Shown: positions 9,905 through 18,356, counted from the first letter of the stretch. The stretch is 64,000 nucleotides of DNA from Emticicia sp. 21SJ11W-3 (GCF_024138715.1 NZ_CP092074.1:2046001-2110000); one strand, 5' to 3'. The notes: a model not told the origin generated them from the sequence alone. Numbers and translations are program-made.

Positions 9905-9931
9905 TGTATTAAACTACGACAGCATTTTACT

Positions 9932-10780
9932 ATGTTCACCTACCAAATCAAAAATCCGGCTGAGGCGTTTATCAATATTGAAATAGAGCAAGGAGCGTTT
10001 GCCGGTAAAACTTTGAAATCAACAGAACTGCAACCCTGCATGGATATGACCTGCCCCTGCGGAAACATCTATTTTGCAGATGACACCGAAAATGTGTTCG
10101 CATTGGATGTATCTACAAGCCATATTCTTAAATATACCGATAAGGATACTTTAGATGGAAGTAAAGATGCTACTCTGAAGGCATTTGAAGATGAGATTAC
10201 GCCTGCTCAATGGAAAGAACTGAATACTTTTTACAGAGACCTGAAAGGTATGGCGTCTGAAATGGCCGAAACCGGTAAAATTGAAGCCCAATTTGCCAAT
10301 TATAAAAGAGTATTGCAGGAGTCGCAGATGGTTTCTTATTATGAAATACTGCCTTGGTCTTATGACCTGCATCTGGAAATTGACGGTACAAAGTATTGGA
10401 TGAGCGATTTTTATTGCGTACAGCCGTCTTGCCAGTGTACCAGCGTAATGCTTTTGTTTTCGTTGAGTTATGATGAGCAGCCCAATCTTGAACTCTGGTT
10501 TGATTATGCCAAGCAGGAAGTATCTATGGGCCAGCTGGACGACAAGACATTGCCGGTTACCAAAATTATCAGAGAAATTAAATACACACAAGCTGATAGA
10601 TTCAGAAAAACCTTGAGCAACAGGCACAAACGGATGAACGATTTTTTTGTTGATTTTTTAAAAAGAAACAACATTACGCCCAGCATGAAGTCGCCGGTGA
10701 TTGCAGGTGATAATTTAGGCAGAAATGATCTGTGTGGTTGTGGAAGCGGCAAGAAATATAAAAAATGCTGTGGGGTGTAA
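9932..10780 (+). CDS. SEC-C metal-binding domain protein of unknown function
   Basis: I place the start at the ATG at 9932 (282 aa). The frame also opens from a TTG at 9869, but that codon lies inside the metH terminator and upstream of the likely promoter. The C-terminus GRNDLCGCGSGKKYKKCCG is a canonical SEC-C zinc motif (CxC...CC), as found at the SecA C-terminus and in YecA-like proteins. The rest is not a family I can name, but it carries two further cysteine clusters, CPCG near the N-terminus and CVQPSCQC in the middle, so it may bind more than one metal. It is probably cytoplasmic, having no signal peptide. An IS3 element begins 8 bases after its stop codon. Confidence 0.75.
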   Translation: MFTYQIKNPAEAFINIEIEQGAFAGKTLKSTELQPCMDMTCPCGNIYFADDTENVFALDVSTSHILKYTDKDTLDGSKDATLKAFEDEITPAQWKELNTFYRDLKGMASEMAETGKIEAQFANYKRVLQESQMVSYYEILPWSYDLHLEIDGTKYWMSDFYCVQPSCQCTSVMLLFSLSYDEQPNLELWFDYAKQEVSMGQLDDKTLPVTKIIREIKYTQADRFRKTLSNRHKRMNDFFVDFLKRNNITPSMKSPVIAGDNLGRNDLCGCGSGKKYKKCCGV

Positions 10781-10788
10781 ACCAATTT

Positions 10789-10813
10789 TGACTAGTCCTA
10801 AAATAACGATACA
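10789..10813 (+). repeat. IS3 terminal inverted repeat, orfB side
   Basis: Begins TGACTAGTCC. Matches the reverse complement of 12152-12176 at 20 of 25 positions, with the inner stretch CGATACA identical. Confidence 0.88.
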
Positions 10814-10840
10814 GGATTAATAATAGTAAAAATACATTTT

Positions 10841-11692
10841 TTAGACAGAAGTAGCCTTCGTGTTGCTTCTGTTTTTTGTTTTATAGGTTTTCATTTTGAC
10901 ACTGTTTTGCAGGTGCATCAGATTAGGAGTTAGCATATAATTAGACCAGTGTGGCCTGATTTGATTGTACTTGTTTATAATTTCCGCTACCAGCTTTTTC
11001 ATTAATGATAATTCAAGATGGTAAGTATCAACGATAAATTCCTGTTTTAATATTCCGTTTATCCTTTCTGCCACTGCATTTTCATAAGGATCTGAGTTTT
11101 GGGTCATGCTACACTTTAGGCTGTACTTCTTTAATAAGTATTGATATTCATCCGAACAATATTGTATCCCCCTGTCTGAGTGGTGTATCAATGCATCAGA
11201 CTTAAACATCCTGTTCCTATGAGCCATTTTTAAAGCATTAATACAGCCTTGTGTACTTAGGGAGTCAGACACATCATATCCCATTATCTTTTTAGAATAG
11301 GCATCTGTTATTAAGCTTAAATAACAAGGCTTATCACGTTTGCCGATGTATGTAATGTCGGATACCCACACCTGCTCCGGTTTAGTAATATCAAGTTCTT
11401 TTATCAGGTTAGGGTGCTTCCTAAAGCGATGGTGTGACCATGTAGTAACATGATAACTCCTTTTTGGTTTTATCAATAAATGATTCGCTTTTAGGATATT
11501 GAAGAACTTATCCCTGCCTACTTTTAACGCTCTAAGCTTATTATTAAGTATGTAATACAGTTTTCGTGTACCAAGCCTGGGCTGGATTATACGTTGCTCC
11601 CTCACAAGTGCCACAACCTGTTCTGCCAAGGTTCTCCTGAGCTTGGTGCGCTTAATGCTCCGATAATAAACCTGCCTGTTTATCCCGAACAA
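10841..11692 (-). CDS. IS3-family transposase orfB (DDE integrase domain)
   Basis: 283 aa as read from the TTG at 11692. An N-terminal HTH_21-like region (about 25-75) precedes the rve integrase core. Catalytic residues are Asp112 (WVSDITYI), Asp173 (HHSDRGIQYCS) and Glu209 (NAVAERINGILKQE), with 35 residues between the second Asp and the Glu, the classic DD(35)E spacing. The frame is open further upstream to the slippery site at 11727-11721, where it reads SISFSCGLFGINRQ, the usual start of IS3 OrfB homology. Translation is therefore most likely as an OrfAB fusion by -1 frameshifting and not from the TTG. Confidence 0.92.
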   Translation of the reverse strand: MFGINRQVYYRSIKRTKLRRTLAEQVVALVREQRIIQPRLGTRKLYYILNNKLRALKVGRDKFFNILKANHLLIKPKRSYHVTTWSHHRFRKHPNLIKELDITKPEQVWVSDITYIGKRDKPCYLSLITDAYSKKIMGYDVSDSLSTQGCINALKMAHRNRMFKSDALIHHSDRGIQYCSDEYQYLLKKYSLKCSMTQNSDPYENAVAERINGILKQEFIVDTYHLELSLMKKLVAEIINKYNQIRPHWSNYMLTPNLMHLQNSVKMKTYKTKNRSNTKATSV

Positions 11693-11706
11693 ACCACAGC
11701 TAAAGC

Positions 11707-12135
11707 TTATGCTTTCCTGCCTTTTTTCACTAAAGGACTGGATTGTCCGGGGGGTAAGTTTTTTCGGATATCAATATTATATTCTTTTTCGGCAAGGTCT
11801 ATCATCATATCGAAAATAATGGCCTTAGAATCAGAAATATGATTCTGATTCTCAAGCTGAGCTTTCTGCTTTTCCAAAAGTTTCACTTTGGCTTCAAGCT
11901 CCATAATGCGTTGTTCAGGTGTCTTTGGCATATTTGATGGCGTTTGATTCTCCCAATCAAAGTTACCATATTTTCGAAGCCAATTTATAACACTCTTTCT
12001 ACATTGTATGCCATATTGTTTGGTAGCCTCGCTAGCTGTAATTTTACCCCGCTCAATTTCCTGAACTATCTGTAACTTAAAAGATAATGAATAGTCTTTT
12101 TGGGTACGTTTGACATAACTGTTTTGTCCTTCCAT
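11707..12135 (-). CDS. IS3-family transposase orfA (helix-turn-helix)
   Basis: 142 aa from the ATG at 12135 (MEGQNSYVKRTQ). The frame also has an ATG at 12177, but its first base belongs to the flanking target duplication, so that codon is not part of the element. The protein has an HTH (about SLSFKLQIVQEIERGKIT to KSVINWLRKYG) for binding the terminal repeats, and a leucine-zipper-like coiled coil (IMELEAKVKLLEKQKAQLE) for multimerisation. It ends VKKGRKA at 11707, just after the A6G frameshift site. Alone it usually acts as a regulator of transposition. Confidence 0.88.
   Translation of the reverse strand: MEGQNSYVKRTQKDYSLSFKLQIVQEIERGKITASEATKQYGIQCRKSVINWLRKYGNFDWENQTPSNMPKTPEQRIMELEAKVKLLEKQKAQLENQNHISDSKAIIFDMMIDLAEKEYNIDIRKNLPPGQSSPLVKKGRKA
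11721..11727 (-). promoter_or_regulatory. Programmed -1 frameshift site A-AAA-AAG
   Basis: On the minus strand the heptamer AAAAAAG occurs 14 bases before the orfA stop, in the orfA phase GTG-AAA-AAA-GGC. A -1 slip enters the orfB frame, which has no stop between here and orfB. This is the standard IS3-family mechanism for making OrfAB transposase. Confidence 0.85.
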
Positions 12136-12151
12136 TTTTGATACTTTTTTG

Positions 12152-12176
12152 TGTATCGCTATTTCAGGACGGGACA
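12152..12176 (-). repeat. IS3 terminal inverted repeat, orfA side
   Basis: Read on the minus strand it begins TGTCCCGTCC and matches 10789-10813 at 20 of 25 positions. Confidence 0.88.
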
Positions 12177-12186
12177 TTTAGAAAAC

Positions 12187-12215
12187 AAAAAACCCTTCTA
12201 TTTAGAAGAGTTTTT
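12187..12215. terminator. Terminator of the DUF3857 gene, probably bidirectional
   Basis: A 12-position stem with one mismatch (12188-12199 with 12204-12215) and a 4-base ATTT loop; each strand ends in a run of T. It lies 33 bases past the DUF3857 stop and, on the other side, directly beyond the IS. Before the IS inserted it would have stood about 20 bases after the SEC-C stop. Confidence 0.78.
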
Positions 12216-12247
12216 GTTGAGCTTTATTCAAAACTTTCAATTATATT

Positions 12248-15200
12248 TTATTTCATCACAAGCGTTGTATTGTCTGCTTCTATGGCTTTTGTGATAAACG
12301 TCTTGAACCCTGAGAAGTCTTCTGGTTTGATGTTTTCAGCTTCAGCAGTATATGTTCTTCTGATTTTTAACTGTTTATCATTAATCTTTGTAAAACTTAA
12401 ATCATATATATTGCCTTTAAAAGTCAGATGAACATTTTCCGGCATTTCAAGTAATTTAATTCCTCCATCAAAGTTTATTATGAGAGTTTCATCATAATAA
12501 TCAACTCGTTCATAAAAGTTATAATCGAAGTCAAAAACCCGTTCGCTGTCATCAAATATATCCAGTTTAGCAATATAGTCGGTAAAAGGAAGCTTTAATG
12601 TTCTGAAAGAGCCTGCTTTTTTGATTTCATTTTCTACGGTATATTCATAACTGAATATAGCTGTGTCTTTTCTTGGCTCAAGCTTTTCGAATTTTAGCCA
12701 ATTAAGTTTTGTGGGAGACTCAGCACCTTCTGTTATTGATTTCTTAAATTCTTCCTTGCGCTTATCTTCATCCAGATAGTAGTAAATATCACACATGTTA
12801 CTTGCCTGATTTCCCGTTTTCACTACAGTCTTTTTAAAAGTGACATTATTAGAAACGGTCAGCGAGAAAGTACCGTTTCTGATTATTTTATTGTCATAAC
12901 CTTTATTCAATTTCAATGAACCTAAAGATATATTGTTACTTACATTCTTAACGGGTATCTCCAAAATAGAAGCGCCTTTATGTGAGAAATAAAGATATCC
13001 AAAAGGTAAGTTTGTATCTGTTAGCTCAAGATACTTGCTACCACTTTTCAAATTGACTTTTACAATGCAATGATTGAAATTCAATGATGGCAGAACTACA
13101 TTTTTCTTCCCATTATCGCGGGTATTAATTAAAACAAGATTCACATCAAGGCCTGCAGCTCTTGCAATAGATGCATATAGGGTTGAAACATCTTTACAAT
13201 CACCAAGCCTGGTGTGGTAAATAGTAGAGGCTTTCTGCGGAATATAGCTACCCTGTCTGAAATCTATTGAACTGTACTGTATGTTTTTACAAACAAAATC
13301 ATAAATAATGCGTGCTTTTTCTTCATCAGTATATTTCTTATTGTCGAACAGGCTTTTTACTATTGAATGAATTGTGAAGTCGGGCTGGGCCTGCTTTTCA
13401 GACAAATCACTATACCAGCCTGCTATATCTGCCCATGTGTTGCCCAAACTGATTTGGACGGTTGTTCCAACATCACTGAACGGAGGCGTATAGTTTTCAT
13501 CTTTCAGGTTTTCTGGTGATACTGATTTCCAGTTATAAATATCAAAACCTTCAAGTTTGCTTTTTTGTGGTTTTATATTGGCATTTATTACAGTGTCTTT
13601 TATGCTTAAGCCTTCTTGAGCAAACACTGTGTATTCCCTTTTATAGACGGGGCGAAATGAATTGAGTGCAAAAGAATCATAAATAAAAGAAGATGAACTG
13701 CTGCCATTAGTCTGCTTGAAGAGGTAGTCAACATATATATAATCTCCTACTTCCAGATTAGTAAATACCCACTCATCTCCATTTCTTTCTGCATCTAACT
13801 TGCTTCCGTTCTTCTTGATGGTTTTTACTTCATTAACCTGAATTAAATCGTTTGCATCACCTGATAGCTGAATCTTCTGCCATTCTTCAATCGCTCTTTC
13901 CTGATTAATCTTTATAATATAAGAGTTTCTACTGGCTGTGGCTCTCGTTTTGAAAACAATAAATGATTTTTTCTCATTGACTATATCATAAGGTGCTTTG
14001 ATTTTAGGTGAAAAATTCTTTTCATAATCTTTAATTGCTTCAACTGCATTAATTCCTATCACAACATCAAATGTAGGTTTTTCACCTTTCAGCTCTCTTA
14101 TTTTTTCGTTGTATTCAAATGAAAACGGAAAAAACTTCAAGGCTTGTTCATAATAGGCAACGGCGTTTTTTTTGTCATTAATCATATTATGAAGCGCAGC
14201 CAGATCTTGCAGCGTTTCGTAATCTGACGGTCTCATTTTCAGTATGTCAAGACATACCTTGATAGCTCCTTCATAATCTCTTTTACGCGATAACAGGTTT
14301 ACTATTTTTCTATCTAAAAGAGGGTCTAAAACCAGTTTTTTCTCTTCTTGCAATTTTTTTATTGCGTCTTCAATTCTTCCCTGGTCTACATAGTCGGCTT
14401 TTAATATATCACTTAGTTGGAAATTGAAATTATTCTTCAGGTATTTTTCAATTATTTCATTTGTCTTCTTTGGGTCAGGGGCTACCGACTTCTGAATCTT
14501 ATATTTTAGCTCTACAATTTCATGATCTTCAGGATATTTAGCGTAAACCTCATCTACTTTCAATACTAAATTATTTACGTCTTCATTTATACCTAATAGA
14601 ATAATATCAGAAAGCATTATTTTCTTTTCAGCATAAGGGAATTTCTCTTTTATCAGTGCTGCGTATTCTTTTATTTTACTTTTATCTCTCTGGTCTACGG
14701 CTTCTTTTAAATCATTAGCCACAATGTCATAGTCTTCAGGATATAGTTCTTTATAACTCTCGTAAGTCTTGTTCTGCTCAGTTGTGTTGTCAGAAGATCG
14801 ATAGAAATTTATCAATTCTCTTAATATTAAGTAATTGTCGGGATGCGTCTCATAGAGCTTATATAATACTTCTTCGGCAGCATTTATATCCAGTGCTCTT
14901 AAATAGGTTTTTGCCAACAAAAGTTCGTAGAGCAAATCTTCGCCTTTAGATTTCTTTTTCAGTTCTTCTACTGCAAAGAAAGGTATAGCTGTAATAGTGC
15001 CTTTGTATTTTTGATAAGCCTGATAGTCAGGCTTGGCATTCAGATAAATAGACTGATTATTAAGGTCTGTAAATCTCACATGAAAATAAGCGAAGGATTC
15101 TTCGTAATCGCCAACTTGAACAAGAATCCTGTTGAAGCCTTTGTTGAGATGGCATTTTACCTGATAATAGTCAGCTTCTGTATGCCTTCTTTCAGGTTCT

Positions 15201-15988
15201 GAATGAACCAGTGAATCGTTCAACCATATTTTAAGCGAACCCGCATTTCCGAATTTCATCAATACATCTTGCTCATTAGGCGATTCTATGAACGACTGCC
15301 CGTAAATGATTGAATTATCGCTTGAGAAGTAATACTTTTTTATGGCAAAGCCATTTGTAGTACTTATAGGAGGTGTAAACCACGTGACTTCAGTATTGTA
15401 TTTTGCTTGAAACTTTTGCCCTTCTTTGGGTTTATATACGGCACCAACATCTTTATTAAAGCCGCTGTTCATCAGGTTGTCAAATGGACCCAGAAACGAC
15501 CATTTGCCTATTGAGTTCATACTCAACTGATATTCGTTTAATTTCTCAACGTTGTTTGAGTATATATAATGATTTGTAAAAGCTGACTTGACAATTTCAT
15601 CAAACTTAGATTTTAACCTCTTGTCGGTCTCTACTTTTTTCAATAGTGCAAGCTGATAAGGAGTATGTTTACTGGATGAACCAATCACACCTTCTTCACC
15701 CCACATAGCAAAAAGTTCAGCAGAAGGGTCGACAGAATTGTCGTAAAAATCCTTAAACAATTCGGATGCTTTATCAGGCCTACCTATAACAGTGTAGATT
15801 AAATTCAGCGTTAGTTGAGCTTTTTCTTTGGTCTGCTTGTCTTTCAGTGCTTTCTCAAAAGAATTGATAGCATTCTTAATATCTGCATTGTCGAGATATT
15901 TCCAGCCTTCCTGATAATGATTTTGAGCAATAAGGTTGAAAGAAAGCGAAATGAAAAAAGAGAGTGATAAAAGAAAAGTTTTTTTCAC
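12248..15988 (-). CDS. Exported TPR / DUF3857 / transglutaminase-like protein
   Basis: A 1246-aa exported protein with signal peptide MKKTFLLSLSFFISLSFNLIAQ. Residues about 25-90 and 350-640 are tetratricopeptide-like helical repeats. DUF3857 follows (about 640-830), then a transglutaminase-like papain-fold domain with Cys930 (LGDCKDVSTLY), His973 (FNHCIVKV) and an Asp near 990 (LELTD) in the order expected of a catalytic triad. The C-terminal 230 residues are beta-rich. In Bacteroidota DUF3857 proteins are large periplasmic or surface proteins of unresolved function; proteolysis or transamidation of envelope proteins are the plausible reactions. Its codon use is more AT-rich than many neighbours. 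It lies 100 bases downstream of the DUF6580 gene with a terminator between them. Confidence 0.85.
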   Translation of the reverse strand: MKKTFLLSLSFFISLSFNLIAQNHYQEGWKYLDNADIKNAINSFEKALKDKQTKEKAQLTLNLIYTVIGRPDKASELFKDFYDNSVDPSAELFAMWGEEGVIGSSSKHTPYQLALLKKVETDKRLKSKFDEIVKSAFTNHYIYSNNVEKLNEYQLSMNSIGKWSFLGPFDNLMNSGFNKDVGAVYKPKEGQKFQAKYNTEVTWFTPPISTTNGFAIKKYYFSSDNSIIYGQSFIESPNEQDVLMKFGNAGSLKIWLNDSLVHSEPERRHTEADYYQVKCHLNKGFNRILVQVGDYEESFAYFHVRFTDLNNQSIYLNAKPDYQAYQKYKGTITAIPFFAVEELKKKSKGEDLLYELLLAKTYLRALDINAAEEVLYKLYETHPDNYLILRELINFYRSSDNTTEQNKTYESYKELYPEDYDIVANDLKEAVDQRDKSKIKEYAALIKEKFPYAEKKIMLSDIILLGINEDVNNLVLKVDEVYAKYPEDHEIVELKYKIQKSVAPDPKKTNEIIEKYLKNNFNFQLSDILKADYVDQGRIEDAIKKLQEEKKLVLDPLLDRKIVNLLSRKRDYEGAIKVCLDILKMRPSDYETLQDLAALHNMINDKKNAVAYYEQALKFFPFSFEYNEKIRELKGEKPTFDVVIGINAVEAIKDYEKNFSPKIKAPYDIVNEKKSFIVFKTRATASRNSYIIKINQERAIEEWQKIQLSGDANDLIQVNEVKTIKKNGSKLDAERNGDEWVFTNLEVGDYIYVDYLFKQTNGSSSSSFIYDSFALNSFRPVYKREYTVFAQEGLSIKDTVINANIKPQKSKLEGFDIYNWKSVSPENLKDENYTPPFSDVGTTVQISLGNTWADIAGWYSDLSEKQAQPDFTIHSIVKSLFDNKKYTDEEKARIIYDFVCKNIQYSSIDFRQGSYIPQKASTIYHTRLGDCKDVSTLYASIARAAGLDVNLVLINTRDNGKKNVVLPSLNFNHCIVKVNLKSGSKYLELTDTNLPFGYLYFSHKGASILEIPVKNVSNNISLGSLKLNKGYDNKIIRNGTFSLTVSNNVTFKKTVVKTGNQASNMCDIYYYLDEDKRKEEFKKSITEGAESPTKLNWLKFEKLEPRKDTAIFSYEYTVENEIKKAGSFRTLKLPFTDYIAKLDIFDDSERVFDFDYNFYERVDYYDETLIINFDGGIKLLEMPENVHLTFKGNIYDLSFTKINDKQLKIRRTYTAEAENIKPEDFSGFKTFITKAIEADNTTLVMK

Positions 15989-16037
15989 GGGTTAGTCACG
16001 TTTAGGATACTTGATATCAATACAGCAATTTAAAAAA

Positions 16038-16072
16038 TTAGTGCAGGTCTTTTAATAAAAAACCTGCACTAG
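16038..16072 (-). terminator. Rho-independent terminator of the DUF6580 gene
   Basis: A 10-bp perfect stem (16039-16048 with 16062-16071) followed on the minus strand by AATTTTTTAAA. Most transcripts from the DUF6580 gene should stop here and not enter the DUF3857 gene. Confidence 0.78.
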
Positions 16073-16088
16073 TAGATATATTATGCAA

Positions 16089-16643
16089 TTAAGCCATTCT
16101 CAATACTGCAAAGCGTCTTTGTAGCAGATAGAATCCACCGAATAACACTCCTGAATAGAACAAGTCTCCGAGAATCTGATTTTGATAAAACTCAAGACCT
16201 GCATTATAAGAAGCTAAAATGCCTGTCCAATTATGAGGGTAATTCCCTAAAATAGGGTTTGGCACGGGCGCTTCAGGGTATAAAAAGGCAAAGTTTGTTA
16301 TCAGATAAAAAATTGTTGAACTCGCTAAAGAAGCACCGGTTACTCTTAAAACAGAAACTTTATTCAGAAAAAATATACCAATTAGGGTTACCAGCAAAAA
16401 TGAGCCATAAGTTACCGGCATACCCGAGTGGAAACCCCAACCGGTTAGCAATTCATACATGGTGTCGCTCAGAAGCATAGCCGCCATTGGTATGGCAATT
16501 GCCACCCAACGATTTGTAAAATAAGCGCCTCCAAACAAAGCTAATGCTGCCATGGGTGTAAAATTAAACGGATGCGGCAGTATTCTTACAATGGCTGCAA
16601 GAACAATAATGGCAACAATAGTAGAAAAACGTGTAATATTCAT
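16089..16643 (-). CDS. DUF6580-like multipass membrane protein
   Basis: 184 aa, almost wholly hydrophobic, with five or six membrane helices (about 8-24, 33-58, 78-95, 100-118, 150-172). The ILPHPFNFTPMAALALFGGAYF segment near the N-terminus is the recognisable family hallmark. The overall shape resembles substrate-binding S components of ECF vitamin transporters, so an uptake role is possible, but no energising module is in the window and no ligand can be named. It has its own promoter-like pair upstream and a terminator downstream, so it is probably monocistronic. Confidence 0.72.
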   Translation of the reverse strand: MNITRFSTIVAIIVLAAIVRILPHPFNFTPMAALALFGGAYFTNRWVAIAIPMAAMLLSDTMYELLTGWGFHSGMPVTYGSFLLVTLIGIFFLNKVSVLRVTGASLASSTIFYLITNFAFLYPEAPVPNPILGNYPHNWTGILASYNAGLEFYQNQILGDLFYSGVLFGGFYLLQRRFAVLRMA

Positions 16644-16697
16644 AAATATTAATTGTTCTGTATCAGGATTTTACTGATTATTCAGTATTAAGGATTG

Positions 16698-16727
16698 CAA
16701 AATTACAAAGCAAATGTAACAAACAAA
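16698..16727 (-). promoter_or_regulatory. Promoter of the DUF6580 gene
   Basis: On the minus strand, TTTG (16727-16724) is followed after 18 bases by TAATTTTG (16705-16698), close to the phylum consensus. The start codon is 55 bases further on. Confidence 0.5.
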
Positions 16728-16759
16728 AATTAATAGGTCGTTTACATTACAATCATTAA

Positions 16760-18190
16760 TCAGTAAAGCACCCAGGTATCCTTACTTCCGCCCCCCTGAG
16801 AAGAGTTAACAACCAACGAGCCTTTGCGCAAGGCCACCCTGGTAAGTCCGCCCGGTGTAACATGAATACCATTGCCATACAAAATATAAGGTCGTAAGTC
16901 TACATGGCGGCCTTCCAGTCCATCTTCAAGCACACAGGGGCTGCGCGATAGTGATATGGTTGGTTGTGCAATATAGTTTCTTGGGTTTTCTTTGATTCTT
17001 TTTCTAAAAAGGTCATGTTCTTTTTTAGTTGCTTTCGGCCCAATAAGCATTCCGTAGCCGCCCGCTTCGTTGGCTTCTTTTACTACTAGGTCGGCTATGT
17101 TTTCCAATACGTATTTCAATGCTTCTTCTTCGCCGCATATATAAGTATCCACATTAGGTATTATGGCTTCCTCACCCAGATAATATTTGATAATTCTTGG
17201 TACGTAGGCATATACTACTTTATCATCAGCTACGCCGGTGCCGGGTGCATTGGCTAGTGCAATGTTTCCTTTTTTATAAACATCAAAAATGCCCGGTATA
17301 CCAATTAACGAATGCGGATTAAAGGTAAGCGGATCAAGAAAAGTATCATCTATTCTTCTATACACAACGTCTACCGTTTTAAAACCTTTCGTTGTACGCA
17401 TTTTTACATAATCGCCAGATACCACCAGATCTCTGTAATCTACCAGTTCAACACCCATTTGCTGGGCAAGGTAAGAGTGTTCAAAATAGGCTGAGTTGTA
17501 AATACCCGGCGTAAGTACCACCACAGTGGGGTCGGGGCGGCCTGAAATGTAACGGAGTACTTCCAGTAGTTTGGCCGGGTACTCTGAAATAGATCGTACA
17601 CTTGACTGCGACAGCACATCAGGGAAGGTCTGTTTTGATAACTCACGGTTTTCCAGCATATAAGAAACTCCGGAAGGGCAACGGAGGTTATCTTCCAGCA
17701 CCCTGAAAACACCGTCGTTTCCACGAATCAGATCAGTTCCGGTTATATGTATCCATATTTTTTTAGGTGGTGTTAGCCCTTTACATTCTTTCAGAAACCC
17801 TTTGCTTGATTCAATAATTTCTCGCGGAATGATTTTGTCTTTAATTATTTTCTGTTGATTGTAAATATCCTGCAGAAACAAATTGAGTGCAGTAATTCGC
17901 TGGATAAGCCCTTTTTCTAGCCGGTTCCACTCAGAAGAATCAATTACTCTCGGTATAATATCCACCGGAATGATGCGCTCTGTGCCTCCCTCTTCCGAGT
18001 AAACGTTAAACGTTATCCCTGCCGATATCATGGCACGTTCGGCGGCATGTTGTTTGGTTTGTAGTTCACCAATGGTTAGTTTTTCAATACGCTCTTTCAA
18101 AAAATGATTTCCTACCCGGGCAGTGGCATCAGCAGTAAGCATTTCGTCAAAGAAATTTTCGGTCTGGTAGTTTTTGAAGTCGTAGGTCAT
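16760..18190 (-). CDS. Circularly permuted ATP-grasp protein (DUF404/DUF407 type)
   Basis: A 476-aa protein of the circularly permuted ATP-grasp type 2 family. Recognisable blocks are GITFNVYSEEGGTERIIPVD (about 58-77), the metal/ATP motif RVLEDNLRCPSG (about 162-173), VVLTPGIYNSAYFEH, VVYRRIDDTFLDPL and the C-terminal LRPYILYG...GGLTRVAL...VNSSQGGGSKDTWVL. ATP-grasp enzymes form amide or ester bonds through acyl-phosphates. Family members are normally beside an alpha-E helical-domain gene and a transglutaminase, often with a proteasome-like (Anbu) peptidase, and may make or modify a peptide. None of those partners is adjacent here, though a transglutaminase-domain protein lies two genes downstream. 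The product is unknown. Confidence 0.88.
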   Translation of the reverse strand: MTYDFKNYQTENFFDEMLTADATARVGNHFLKERIEKLTIGELQTKQHAAERAMISAGITFNVYSEEGGTERIIPVDIIPRVIDSSEWNRLEKGLIQRITALNLFLQDIYNQQKIIKDKIIPREIIESSKGFLKECKGLTPPKKIWIHITGTDLIRGNDGVFRVLEDNLRCPSGVSYMLENRELSKQTFPDVLSQSSVRSISEYPAKLLEVLRYISGRPDPTVVVLTPGIYNSAYFEHSYLAQQMGVELVDYRDLVVSGDYVKMRTTKGFKTVDVVYRRIDDTFLDPLTFNPHSLIGIPGIFDVYKKGNIALANAPGTGVADDKVVYAYVPRIIKYYLGEEAIIPNVDTYICGEEEALKYVLENIADLVVKEANEAGGYGMLIGPKATKKEHDLFRKRIKENPRNYIAQPTISLSRSPCVLEDGLEGRHVDLRPYILYGNGIHVTPGGLTRVALRKGSLVVNSSQGGGSKDTWVLY

Positions 18191-18285
18191 AAAGTTTCTT
18201 TGGTTTTTAGGATAAACTATTTTACTAAAATATTACAACTGTTTATTAATTCAAAATCTAATATCGGTTTTTGTCAATAATTAAT

Positions 18286-18293
18286 TAGTTTTG
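18286..18293 (+). promoter_or_regulatory. -7 box upstream of the DUF5723 gene
   Basis: TAGTTTTG matches TAnnTTTG, 63 bases before the ATG at 18357. A TTTG occurs at 18270-18273 but only 12 bases away, too close for the usual -33. Confidence 0.3.
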
Positions 18294-18356
18294 TTCTTTA
18301 GTTAGGCAAAAACTTATAATTTAACCTATAATCAAGGGAGTATATTCCTTATATAG

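Larger units (their letters stand above)
10789..12176 (-). mobile_element. Complete IS3-family insertion sequence (1388 bp)
   Basis: Two overlapping-function frames on the minus strand (orfA 12135-11707, orfB 11692-10841) lie between imperfect 25-bp inverted repeats, 10789-10813 and 12152-12176, which agree at 20 of 25 positions and both begin with TG. The element is flanked by TTT on each side (10786-10788 and 12177-12179), a 3-bp target duplication typical of the family. Both frames are open, the DDE triad is intact and a -1 frameshift signal is present, so the copy looks capable of transposition. It sits in the intergenic space between the SEC-C gene and the convergent DUF3857 gene and interrupts neither. 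Subgroup not determined. Confidence 0.92.

Noticed and set aside
9869-9931. N-terminal extension of the SEC-C protein from a TTG codon
   Set aside because: The codon is inside the metH terminator and upstream of the best promoter; the extension lacks coding character.
12136-12177. Upstream ATG for orfA of the IS
   Set aside because: Its first base is part of the target duplication, so the codon would depend on the insertion site.
12248-12435. Plus-strand frame running from the IS edge into the DUF3857 gene (12138-12431)
   Set aside because: It crosses the IS terminal repeat and a terminator and is antisense to real genes on both sides.
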